A DNA stretch of 6,493 bases from Burkholderiaceae bacterium (GCA_025458735.1 JALORV010000045.1:1-6493); one strand, 5' to 3'; numbered from the stretch's first letter, positions 1 to 6,143 are shown. Notes: a model not told the origin generated them from the letters alone. Numbers and translations are program-made.

Positions 1-461
1 TCCTTGCGGAACGGGTGCCCGACGAAGCCATAGTCGGTCAGGATGCGGCGCAGGTCCGGATGGCCCTCGAACACGATGCCGTAGAGGTCGAACGCCTCCC
101 GTTCGTACCAGTTGGCGCTGGTCCACACGCCGGTGACCGAAGCGATCAGCGGCAGGTCGTCATCACCGCACAGGCTGCGCACGCGCAGCCGGCAGTTGTG
201 CCGCAGCGACAGCAGGTGCATCACGACGGCATAGCGCGGCCCGCTCCAGGCACCGTCGCCATAGGCCGAGTAGTCGAGGCCGGCGAGATCGATCAGCTGT
301 TCAAAGGCGAGCCGAGGATCGGTGCGCAGCCGCGTCGCCACGGCCAGATGGTCTGCACCACGCACGACGATCGTCACCTCGCCGAGCGCGACGACCACGT
401 CCTGCAGCTTGTCGCCGAGCGTCTCGCGGAGGACGCCGGCCAGTTCCTCGGCTCGGCTCAT
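1..461 (-). CDS. nuoC: NADH-quinone oxidoreductase subunit C (complex I 30 kDa subunit), 3' end beyond window
   Basis: NuoC is a peripheral-arm subunit of respiratory complex I. It helps hold NuoB and NuoD against the membrane arm and carries no cofactor. The frame starts at ATG 461-459 and is open to the window edge, giving 153 codons (family length about 200). The diagnostic 30-kDa signature is at residues 118-143: [20 protein letters not shown], followed by [10 protein letters not shown] and GHPFRK at the edge. Residues 52-63 ([12 protein letters not shown]) are also typical. The start overlaps the nuoB stop as ATGA (461-458). I see no clear Shine-Dalgarno sequence inside the end of nuoB, so translation is probably coupled. 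It is a separate NuoC rather than a NuoCD fusion as far as visible, since the fusion point would lie outside the window. Identification is secure. Confidence 0.96.
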   Translation of the reverse strand, partial: MSRAEELAGVLRETLGDKLQDVVVALGEVTIVVRGADHLAVATRLRTDPRLAFEQLIDLAGLDYSAYGDGAWSGPRYAVVMHLLSLRHNCRLRVRSLCGDDDLPLIASVTGVWTSANWYEREAFDLYGIVFEGHPDLRRILTDYGFVGHPFRK

Positions 462-838
462 CGGGCGATCGTGTTGGTGCGGCGAATCTTGTTCTGCAGC
501 TGGATGATCCCGTAGATCAGCGCTTCCGCGGTGCACGAGCCCATGCTGATGACCCAGCGCGGCTCGGCCATCTGGTCGTAGACCTTGCGCAGGGCCGGCG
601 CCATCTTGTTGCACAGTGTTCCGGCGACGATCATCACGTCGCTCTGGCGCGGGCTGGGGCGGAAGAAAATGCCGAAACGGTCGAGGTCGTAGCGGGCCGC
701 GCCGGCGTGCATCATCTCCACGGCGCAGCAGGCGAGGCCGAAGGTCATCGGCCACAGCGAGCCGGTCTTCGACCAGTTGACCAGCTTGTCGACACTGGTC
801 GTGACGAAGCCTTCGTTGAGGACGCCTTCGATCGCCAT
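458..838 (-). CDS. nuoB: NADH-quinone oxidoreductase subunit B, with an internal in-frame deletion of about 32 residues
   Basis: NuoB (PSST/20 kDa subunit) binds iron-sulfur cluster N2, which passes electrons to quinone at the NuoB/NuoD interface. The start is ATG 838-836, with GGAGGA five bases upstream (849-844). Residues 1-102 match the family without gaps: [20 protein letters not shown] gives the tandem ligands Cys37-Cys38, then [20 protein letters not shown], and [11 protein letters not shown] supplies ligand Cys102. The next residues are [18 protein letters not shown] and the normal C-terminus. In ordinary NuoB about 32 residues lie between MGSC and TAEA: the ANGGGYYHYSYSVVRG-type segment and the PGCPP motif with the fourth N2 ligand. 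Here codon 102 (TGC, 535-533) is followed directly by ACC (532-530). The length is 126 residues against about 158, and the frame is kept. Family and identity are certain. Function is doubtful because N2 should not assemble. It may be a real deletion or a sequence or assembly error. Confidence 0.95.
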   Translation of the reverse strand: MAIEGVLNEGFVTTSVDKLVNWSKTGSLWPMTFGLACCAVEMMHAGAARYDLDRFGIFFRPSPRQSDVMIVAGTLCNKMAPALRKVYDQMAEPRWVISMGSCTAEALIYGIIQLQNKIRRTNTIAR

Positions 839-884
839 CAGGATCCTCCGCGTGTTATCGCAACGGCGAACAGGTCACGCATCA

Positions 885-1250
885 TCACTCCCAGTCGAGC
901 GCGCCGCGCTTCCACTCGTAGACGAATCCGACCGTCAGGATGGCGAGGAAGCCCATCATCGCCCAGAAGCCGACGCTCCACGACCCGAGGTCGCCGAGCA
1001 CCACGGCCCACGGAAAGAGGAACGCGATTTCGAGGTCGAACAGGATGAACAGGATGGCGACGAGGTAGTAGCGCACGTCGAACTTCATGCGCGCGTCCTC
1101 GAAGGCCTCGAAGCCGCACTCGTACGGCGACAGCTTCTCGGGATCGGGCCGGTGCGGGCCGAGCAGTGCTCCGATGGCCATCGGAGCGGCGCCGACCACG
1201 AGGCCGACGACGATGAACAGGAGGACGGGGAGGTAGCTTTCGAGATTCAC
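885..1250 (-). CDS. nuoA: NADH-quinone oxidoreductase subunit A (complex I membrane subunit)
   Basis: NuoA (ND3 homologue) is a small inner-membrane subunit near the quinone chamber of complex I. The protein has 121 residues, normal for the family. Three hydrophobic segments are visible at about residues 6-30, 60-82 and 90-111. The loop after helix 1 carries the conserved [20 protein letters not shown] stretch (about 42-61), including the Cys known from ND3 to switch exposure between active and deactive states. [17 protein letters not shown] follows, with the conserved acidic Asp/Glu pair inside helix 2. The start is GTG 1250-1248, chosen because [13 protein letters not shown] matches the family N-terminus. 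An in-frame stop lies at 1271-1269 and the next ATG would remove half of helix 1. No good Shine-Dalgarno sequence precedes the GTG. nuoB begins 46 bases after the stop, in the same operon. Confidence 0.96.
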   Translation of the reverse strand: MNLESYLPVLLFIVVGLVVGAAPMAIGALLGPHRPDPEKLSPYECGFEAFEDARMKFDVRYYLVAILFILFDLEIAFLFPWAVVLGDLGSWSVGFWAMMGFLAILTVGFVYEWKRGALDWE

Positions 1251-1263
1251 GCCGGTCAGCCTA

Positions 1264-1405
1264 GCGGCTCACATTCCACACACTGCGCCCTTGCTGTAGC
1301 CCGCAGGCCGTTGCCTGCCCTTCGCGCCTTTCACTGCCCATGCCCGCGCTTCGCTGCTCTTCGCAGCCCGTCGAAAAAGCACGCGAAGATCGGAGTGTGC
1401 CGCTG
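1264..1405. repeat. Possible short intergenic repeat element between tRNA-Leu and nuoA
   Basis: This 170-base spacer holds no credible gene. Its ends are imperfect inverted copies: AGCGGCTCACATTCC at 1264-1277 (plus) and AGCGGCACACTCC read on the minus strand from 1404. Between them are a perfect hairpin, GCAGGC-CGTT-GCCTGC at 1303-1318, and two similar octamers, TTCGCTGC and TTCGCAGC, at 1351-1367. The layout suggests a short interspersed or MITE-like element, but the terminal match needs a two-base gap and could be chance in GC-rich DNA. I see no U-tract after the hairpin, so it is not an obvious terminator. No convincing -35/-10 pair for nuoA is present either. Confidence 0.3.
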
Positions 1406-1420
1406 CAACGGAGCCTGCGG

Positions 1421-1505
1421 TGGTGCCGACGGTGAGACTCGAACTCACACGGCTTTCGCCGCCACCCCCTCAAGATGGTGTGTCTACCAATTCCACCACG
1501 TCGGC
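1421..1505 (-). tRNA. leuU: tRNA-Leu (anticodon GAG), CCA encoded
   Basis: This is an 85-base class II tRNA. The acceptor arms GCCGACG (1505-1499) and CGTCGGC (1431-1425) pair fully, followed by discriminator A and an encoded CCA (1423-1421). The D-arm region contains TGGTAGAC. The anticodon stem CCATC/GGTGG (one G-U pair) closes the loop TTGAGGG-type with U33 and anticodon GAG, which reads CUC and CUU leucine codons. The long variable arm is CGGC-GAAA-GCCG, as expected for leucine. The T arm is GTGAG-TTCGAGT-CTCAC. Its position between secG and nuoA is a recurrent arrangement in betaproteobacteria. A promoter lies just upstream. I see no terminator directly after the CCA, so the tRNA may be cut out of a transcript continuing into nuoA. 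Confidence 0.96.
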
Positions 1506-1524
1506 AAGGCGCAAAACCCGCGGG

Positions 1525-1553
1525 ATTCTACTCGATTCGTTCACGCGTTTCAG
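1525..1553 (-). promoter_or_regulatory. Sigma70-type promoter for tRNA-Leu
   Basis: CTGAAA (1553-1548) and TAGAAT (1530-1525) are separated by exactly 17 bases. The -10 box matches TATAAT at 5 of 6 positions and the -35 matches TTGACA at 4 of 6. The -10 is followed by the GC-rich stretch CCCGCGGG. Such a GC-rich discriminator is typical of stringently controlled stable-RNA promoters. The expected start lies about 12 bases before the mature tRNA 5' end, a normal short leader for RNase P processing. The sites are seen in the sequence; activity is inferred. Confidence 0.6.
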
Positions 1554-1658
1554 TCGCGCGCGGCATTTCTTGCGAGGTACCGGGCGCGCATTGCCTGCGC
1601 GCTGCAGATCAGGCCCTGCGCACTTCGCATCAGTGCCAAGGCATGACTCGCAGGTCGA

Positions 1659-2138
1659 CTATTTCGGCACGTCCACCGGCTTGGAGTTCGTCGAGCCCGG
1701 CGTTGCCGCCGGTGCGGATGCGGGTGGAGTCGAAGCGGCCGCGGGCGTCGACGGCGCACCGGGTACAGACCCTTGCGGCACCGTGGGCACCGGAATGTCC
1801 TTGGGCGCAGATGACCCCGGCGCCGTGTTGGCAGGCACGCCGCCCGCGGGAACCGGCACCGCGTCCATGATGCCGCCGCCACCGGTAGTCGGACGCATGG
1901 TTGCCGTGCCGACATAGGCCAGCCCGAGCGTCGCGAGGAAAAACACCGTCGCGACGGCCGCGGTGCTGCGCGACAGGAAATTGGCGGAGCCAGTGGCACC
2001 GAACAGGCTGCCCGAAGCACCGCCGCCGAAGGCTGCGCCCATGTCGGCGCCCTTGCCGTGCTGAAGCAGCACCAGCACGATGACGGCGATCGCCGACACC
2101 ACCTGCACGACGATCAGTAACGTGGTCAACCAGGTCAT
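1659..2138 (-). CDS. secG: Preprotein translocase subunit SecG with long Pro/Ala-rich tail
   Basis: SecG is the small inner-membrane partner of SecY and SecE and stimulates SecA-driven protein export. The start is ATG 2138-2136, with GGAAAGG six bases upstream (2151-2145). Helix 1 covers about residues 4-25. The conserved cytoplasmic loop LLQHGKGADMGAAFGGGASG continues through SLFGATGSANFLSRST (about 24-59). Helix 2 spans about 60-78. The remaining 80 residues form a low-complexity tail rich in Pro, Ala, Ser, Thr and Gly, ending PVDVPK. The protein has 159 residues against about 110 in E. coli. Long tails of this kind are common in betaproteobacterial SecG and probably disordered. It follows tpiA by 104 bases and precedes the tRNA. 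I see no clear intrinsic terminator after the TAG stop. Confidence 0.95.
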   Translation of the reverse strand: MTWLTTLLIVVQVVSAIAVIVLVLLQHGKGADMGAAFGGGASGSLFGATGSANFLSRSTAAVATVFFLATLGLAYVGTATMRPTTGGGGIMDAVPVPAGGVPANTAPGSSAPKDIPVPTVPQGSVPGAPSTPAAASTPPASAPAATPGSTNSKPVDVPK

Positions 2139-2167
2139 TGCTTGCCTTTCCGTTCAGTCATTGCACT

Positions 2168-2194
2168 GTCACGCGCGTTCAGCAGTCACGCGCG
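2168..2194. repeat. 10-bp direct repeat upstream of secG
   Basis: GTCACGCGCG occurs at 2168-2177 and again at 2185-2194, a 17-base period. It sits between tpiA and secG, 30 to 56 bases before the secG start. It could be part of a regulatory site or just a small local duplication. Nothing in the sequence decides between these. Confidence 0.35.
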
Positions 2195-2197
2195 CAG

Positions 2198-2215
2198 GCT
2201 GATTCAAATCACAGC
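2198..2215. promoter_or_regulatory. Dyad resembling a CRP/FNR-family operator
   Basis: GCTGATTCAAATCACAGC contains the perfect dyad TGATT-CA-AATCA (2200-2211), which fits TGAT-N4-ATCA, the core of FNR/Anr boxes (TTGAT-N4-ATCAA). On the minus strand it also reads TGTGA-N6-TCA, close to a CRP site. It lies about 60-75 bases upstream of secG in an AT-richer patch of otherwise GC-rich DNA. Binding is not established, and an accompanying secG promoter is not evident. Confidence 0.3.
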
Positions 2216-2242
2216 GCCAGGCCCCAGCATCAAGCTGCGGCA

Positions 2243-2995
2243 TCAGGCTGCCGCACAGATGGCGGCGAACTCTTCGGCCACCAGCGCGGCGCCGCCAACC
2301 AGTCCACCGTCGATGTCATGCTGGCAGAGGAGTTCCCGGGCATTGGCGGCCTTGACGCTGCCACCGTAAACAATGCGCAGCGCCCGCGCCGCGTCTTCCT
2401 GCCGTCCGGCCACGTGCTGGCGCAGTGCCGCGTGCACTTCCTGCGCCTGCGCCGGACTGGCCGTGCGTCCGGTGCCGATCGCCCACACGGGCTCGTAAGC
2501 GAGTGCGCCGCCCGCCAGCGCAGCGGCGCCGATGCGCTCGAGCACGGCGTCGAGCTGCCGGCGCACGACCGCGAGCGTCGCTCCCGCTTCGCGCTCGGCC
2601 AGCGTCTCGCCGACACAGACGATCGGACGCAGGCCGGCGCCGATCGCCGCTGCCGCCTTCGCGGCCACGATCTCGTCGGTCTCGCCGTGCAGCTGACGTC
2701 GCTCCGAATGCCCGACGATCACCCAGCGGCAACCGACATCGGCCAGCATGGCGGCCGCAACATCGCCCGTAAACGCCCCCGGCGCGCGCTCCGACACATC
2801 CTGCGCACCGATGTCGATGCCGGTCGGAGCCTGTGCGGCAAGCGCGGCGAGGTAAACCGACGGCGCGCACACGACGACCTCGCAAGCGAGCGCGGCGCGG
2901 CGCGGCGCGAACGCCTGCAGCCACGCGGCGTTGGCGGCGAGCGAACCGTTCATCTTCCAGTTCGCTGCAACGAGGGGAGTACGTGAGTTCATCAT
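2243..2995 (-). CDS. tpiA: Triosephosphate isomerase
   Basis: TpiA interconverts dihydroxyacetone phosphate and glyceraldehyde 3-phosphate in glycolysis and gluconeogenesis, as a cytosolic (beta/alpha)8 dimer. Counting from ATG 2995-2993 the protein has 250 residues, the normal length. VAANWKMNG gives the substrate-binding Asn12 and Lys14. WVIVGHSERR carries the electrophile His96. AYEPVWAIGTG carries the catalytic base Glu168 and the start of flexible loop 6. IVYGGSV and DGGLVGGAAL form the phosphate-binding loops near the end. All key residues are present. A second ATG follows immediately (2992-2990) and an in-frame TTG lies two codons upstream. ATG 2995 or 2992 is preferred, since MNSRTPLVAANWKM resembles the family N-terminus. 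A promoter-like sequence lies very close upstream. Confidence 0.97.
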   Translation of the reverse strand: MMNSRTPLVAANWKMNGSLAANAAWLQAFAPRRAALACEVVVCAPSVYLAALAAQAPTGIDIGAQDVSERAPGAFTGDVAAAMLADVGCRWVIVGHSERRQLHGETDEIVAAKAAAAIGAGLRPIVCVGETLAEREAGATLAVVRRQLDAVLERIGAAALAGGALAYEPVWAIGTGRTASPAQAQEVHAALRQHVAGRQEDAARALRIVYGGSVKAANARELLCQHDIDGGLVGGAALVAEEFAAICAAA

Positions 2996-3009
2996 CGGCA
3001 AAGCCCGCC

Positions 3010-3038
3010 ATTGTAAGCGGCGGCTGCACGGCGGCCAA
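3010..3038 (-). promoter_or_regulatory. Sigma70-type promoter for tpiA
   Basis: TTGGCC (3038-3033) and TACAAT (3015-3010) are 17 bases apart on the minus strand, in the 61-base gap between the quinone oxidoreductase stop and tpiA. The -10 matches 5 of 6 consensus bases and the -35 matches 4 of 6. The predicted start would fall only about 5-10 bases before the tpiA ATG, leaving no room for a Shine-Dalgarno sequence. The transcript would be almost leaderless. Read-through from the upstream gene is the alternative source of tpiA mRNA. Confidence 0.45.
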
Positions 3039-3056
3039 ACCGACCTTCCTGGCCGT

Positions 3057-4076
3057 TCATGACGGCCGCACCGCGGCGTCGGCGCCGACCGCCAGCACGA
3101 TCTTGCCGATGTGCTCGCTCGACTCCATCAGGCGGTGCCCCTGCGCAGCCTCCGCCAGCGGCATCACGGCATGCACGATCGGTCGCACGCGGCCCGCCTC
3201 GATCAGCGGCCAGACGATCGAGCGCAAGCGGCCGGCGATGGCGGCCTTGAATGCCACCGGGCGCGGCCGCAGCGTCGACCCGGTGACCGTCAGGCGCCGG
3301 CGCAGCACGGCGGCCAGGTCGAGTGGCGCCTGGGCGCCGCCCAGCAGCGCGATGATGACCAGCCGGCCATCATCGGCGAGGCAGGCGATCTCCCACGGCA
3401 CGTAGTCGCCAGCCACCATGTCGAGGATGACGTCGACACCACGGCCGCCGGATGCCTCCCGGATGACGGCGGCGAAGTCCTCGGTCCGGTAGTTGATGCC
3501 GCGCCGGGCGCCAAGGTTCTCGCAGGCGCGGGCCTTGTCGTCGTTGCCGGCCGTGGCATAGACCGTGTGGCCGAGCGCGGCCGCGACCTGGATCGCAGCC
3601 ACCCCGATGCCGCTGGTGCCTCCCTGCACCAGCAGCGACTCACCGGGGGCGAGCCGGGCCCGGTCGAAGACATTGCTCCAGACGGTGAACAGCGTTTCCG
3701 GCAGGCTGGCAGCTTCAAGAAAGCTCAGGCCGGCCGGCACCGGCAGGCATTGACCGACCGGCGCCACGCACCATTCGGCGTAGCCGCCGCCGGCCACCAG
3801 TGCGCACACGGCCTCCCCTCGCGCCAGGCCGCTGCCCTCGAGGGCGCCGCCTTCGACGGTACCGGCGACTTCCAGGCCGGGCAGGTCCGAGACCCCGGGC
3901 GGCGGCGCATAAGCTCCCTTGCGTTGAAGCACATCGGGCCGGTTGATGCCGGCCGCCTGTACGCGGATCAGCACCTCGCCGGCTGCCGGCACCGGGACCG
4001 GGCGCTGCACCGGCCGCAGCACTTCCGGTCCGCCGGGCGCGGCGATTTCTACTGCCGCCATCAGCATGCCGTTCAT
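3057..4076 (-). CDS. NAD(P)H quinone oxidoreductase, PIG3/TP53I3 family (zinc-independent MDR)
   Basis: This is a medium-chain dehydrogenase/reductase that probably reduces quinones or other reactive carbonyls with NADPH in the cytosol. The protein has 339 residues from ATG 4076-4074. The N-terminal GroES-like fold contains GGPEVL (15-20), GEVLIRVQAAGINRPDVLQR (33-52) and LPGLEVAGTVEGG (65-77). The Rossmann domain carries GGTSGIG (152-158), LDMVAGDY (218-225) and GRLVIIALLGG (237-247). The C-terminus has the family signature MESSEHIGKIVL (317-328). The zinc-ligand cysteines of alcohol dehydrogenases are absent. The start overlaps the upstream peptidase stop as ATGA (4076-4073), which suggests coupled translation. 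Met4 and Met6 are alternative starts, and Met6 gives an N-terminus closer to the family. The same gene sits before tpiA in many betaproteobacteria. The physiological substrate is not shown by the sequence. Confidence 0.92.
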   Translation of the reverse strand: MNGMLMAAVEIAAPGGPEVLRPVQRPVPVPAAGEVLIRVQAAGINRPDVLQRKGAYAPPPGVSDLPGLEVAGTVEGGALEGSGLARGEAVCALVAGGGYAEWCVAPVGQCLPVPAGLSFLEAASLPETLFTVWSNVFDRARLAPGESLLVQGGTSGIGVAAIQVAAALGHTVYATAGNDDKARACENLGARRGINYRTEDFAAVIREASGGRGVDVILDMVAGDYVPWEIACLADDGRLVIIALLGGAQAPLDLAAVLRRRLTVTGSTLRPRPVAFKAAIAGRLRSIVWPLIEAGRVRPIVHAVMPLAEAAQGHRLMESSEHIGKIVLAVGADAAVRPS

Positions 4077-6136
4077 GACGCCCCCAGTCGCTGCCACAGG
4101 AAGGTGTACTGCAGCGCGCTCACCAGCGACTGGTCCGCGCTGCTGGCGGCGCCGGCGTGACCGCCCTCGCCGCTCTCGTGATAACGCACATCGTGCCCCA
4201 GCGCGCGCATGCGGGCGAACATGCGGCGCGCGTGGCCGGGGTGCACCCGATCGTCGCGCGTCGAGGTCATGAACAGCACTGGCGGGTAGCGACGGTCGCC
4301 GCGCAGCTGCTGATACGGCGAGTAGCGCGACAGCACGGCCCAGTCCTCGGGCAGGTCCGGATCGCCATACTCGGCCATCCAGCTCGCGCCCGCGAGAAGA
4401 CGATGGTAGCGACGCATGTCGAGCAGCGGCACCCAGCAGACCACCGCCCCGAACAGTTCCGGCCGCTGCGTCAGTGCCACTCCCACCAGCAGGCCGCCGT
4501 TGCTGCGGCCCATGATGCCGAGCTGCCGCGGCGTCGTGATGCCACGCCGGATCAGGTCCTCGGCCACTGCGATGAAGTCGTCGTAGGCGCACTGGCGCCG
4601 GTGTTTCAGCGCCGCCTGGTGCCACGCGGGACCGAACTCGCCGCCGCCACGGATGTTGGCCACCACATGCACGCCGCCGCGCGACAGCCACGCCCGCCCG
4701 GTGATGCCGCTATAGACAGGCAGCAGCGGGATCTCGAAGCCGCCATAGCCGGTGAGCAGCGTCGGGGCGGGTCCGCGTGACGCGGCGGGTCCGGTCACGA
4801 AATACGGCACGCGCGTGCCGTCGGCCGACACCGCAATGTGCTGCGTCACCGTCAGCCCGGCCGCTTCGAACTGCGACGGCATGGCCTTCATCAGTTCGGG
4901 CGCGCGACCTGGCGCAGCCAGCAGCAGCGTCGGCGGCGCAAGGAAGTCCTGCGTGGTGATCCAGACCGCATCGCTGGCATGCGGGTCGACCGGCGCGACG
5001 ACCGCCGACGCGGCGTCCGGCAGGACAATCGGCTCTTCCCGCCAGCGCGCGCCGTCGCGCCGGATGTGCATCGGACGGCTGCGCACGTTGTCGAGCACGT
5101 CGAGCACCAGACCGTCCCGGGTCGCAGACCAACTCCGCAGCGAACGATGTGCGTCGGGCAGGAACAGTGCTTCGAATCGGCCCCGCCCCGCCAGGAACTC
5201 GCCGGCATCCACGGCCAGCAAGGCACCGCCCGGAAACTCGCCGCCCCGGCAATGCCACCCGGATCGCAACCGGACGATCAGCCAGTCACCGGCGAGACCC
5301 GCTTCCGCGTCCTCGGGCAGTTCGAGCCGGACCGTGGTGCCGTTGCGCAGCAGCCAGGTCTGGCTGCGGTAGTAGGCGATCAACCGACGGAGGAGCACAC
5401 GGCACTCATCGCCGTGAAGGTCAACCTCGACGCCGACACCGACGTCGGCGACCTCCCCCTCGAACACGACGATCGACTCGCCTGGAGCCGTGCCGCGCAA
5501 CCAGCACCGGATCGTGCGGGCGTAGCCACTGCGCGTCAGCGAGCCCGGCCCGAAGTCGGACGCGACGAAAACCGACTCGCGGTCGCGCCATTCGACGTCA
5601 GTCTTGGCCTCGGGCAGTTCGAAGCCTGCTTCGACGAAGCGGCCTTCGGCCAGATCGAATTCACGTACGACGACGGCATCGGCGCCGCCTCGGGACAACA
5701 GCAACAACGCGCGATCATGAGTCACCGGCAGGACGCGCGCGCCCTTCCACACCCAGTTCTCGCCTTCTGCACGCGCCAGTGCATCGAGGTCGAGCACCGT
5801 CTGCCAGGCCGGCGCCGTCTGCCGGAACGCGGTCCACGTGCAGCGCCGCCAGAGGCCGCGCGGGTGGTCGGCGTCCTGCCAGAAGTTGTAGAGCCAGGCT
5901 CCATGCGCCTCGACCACCGGCAAGCGATCCGCGGTATCGAGCACCTGGCGCACCGCGTCGCGCAGCGGCGCAAACTGCGGGCACCTCGCAAGCTCCGTGA
6001 CGGTGCGGGCGCTCTCCTGCCGCACCAGCGCAAGCGCGCGCTCGCCGTCGATCTGCTCGAGCCACAGCAGCTCCGTATCGGCAGCCTCGCCGGTCGCGGC
6101 TGCTTCGCCCGCCGGATCGACCGCTTCAGTGCTCAC
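4073..6136 (-). CDS. Prolyl oligopeptidase family serine peptidase (S9A)
   Basis: Enzymes of this family cleave short peptides, usually after proline (or basic residues in the oligopeptidase B branch), and cannot digest folded proteins because a beta-propeller covers the active site. Counting from GTG 6136-6134 there are 687 residues. WLEQIDGERALALV (25-38) is the family's N-terminal helix. Residues from about 65 to 395 form the propeller region. The alpha/beta-hydrolase domain follows with LLTGYGGFEIP (460-470), ANIRGGGEFG (493-502) and the nucleophile elbow GRSNGG with Ser545. The DDRVHPGH segment supplies Asp628 and GEGGHAG supplies His660. All triad residues are in place. No signal peptide or membrane segment is seen, so it is probably cytosolic. 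Another GTG seven codons upstream (6157) keeps the frame but lacks a Shine-Dalgarno sequence. The gene follows the pnp terminator and is coupled to the quinone oxidoreductase. Substrate is unknown. Confidence 0.92.
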   Translation of the reverse strand: MSTEAVDPAGEAAATGEAADTELLWLEQIDGERALALVRQESARTVTELARCPQFAPLRDAVRQVLDTADRLPVVEAHGAWLYNFWQDADHPRGLWRRCTWTAFRQTAPAWQTVLDLDALARAEGENWVWKGARVLPVTHDRALLLLSRGGADAVVVREFDLAEGRFVEAGFELPEAKTDVEWRDRESVFVASDFGPGSLTRSGYARTIRCWLRGTAPGESIVVFEGEVADVGVGVEVDLHGDECRVLLRRLIAYYRSQTWLLRNGTTVRLELPEDAEAGLAGDWLIVRLRSGWHCRGGEFPGGALLAVDAGEFLAGRGRFEALFLPDAHRSLRSWSATRDGLVLDVLDNVRSRPMHIRRDGARWREEPIVLPDAASAVVAPVDPHASDAVWITTQDFLAPPTLLLAAPGRAPELMKAMPSQFEAAGLTVTQHIAVSADGTRVPYFVTGPAASRGPAPTLLTGYGGFEIPLLPVYSGITGRAWLSRGGVHVVANIRGGGEFGPAWHQAALKHRRQCAYDDFIAVAEDLIRRGITTPRQLGIMGRSNGGLLVGVALTQRPELFGAVVCWVPLLDMRRYHRLLAGASWMAEYGDPDLPEDWAVLSRYSPYQQLRGDRRYPPVLFMTSTRDDRVHPGHARRMFARMRALGHDVRYHESGEGGHAGAASSADQSLVSALQYTFLWQRLGAS

Positions 6137-6143
6137 GCCCAGG

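Noticed and set aside
458..838. nuoB shortening explained as a frameshift or wrong start
   Set aside because: The frame is the same on both sides of the junction, the N-terminus and C-terminus are both canonical, and the loss is a whole number of codons.
1303..1318. GCAGGC-CGTT-GCCTGC hairpin as a terminator of tRNA-Leu
   Set aside because: The stem is only six pairs and no T-run follows on the minus strand, so I do not call it a terminator.
1261..1473. 70-codon minus-strand frame ending in the tRNA-nuoA spacer
   Set aside because: Its N-terminal half is the tRNA-Leu gene in translation (CEFESHRRH is a common tRNA artefact), and the rest is the repeat-like spacer.
777..1646. 289-codon open frame on the plus strand
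   Set aside because: It crosses nuoA, the spacer and the tRNA-Leu gene in antisense. The peptide segment over 1421-1505 is simply translated tRNA.
3111..4160. 349-codon open frame on the plus strand
   Set aside because: It runs antisense to the well-supported quinone oxidoreductase and peptidase end. Its composition (Arg, Gly, Ala, His, Asp rich) is what GC-rich antisense frames give, and no domain is recognisable.
4077..4691. In-frame 5' extension of the quinone oxidoreductase (544-codon frame)
   Set aside because: The extension lies out of frame inside the peptidase gene and has no family similarity. The oxidoreductase fold begins right at ATG 4076.
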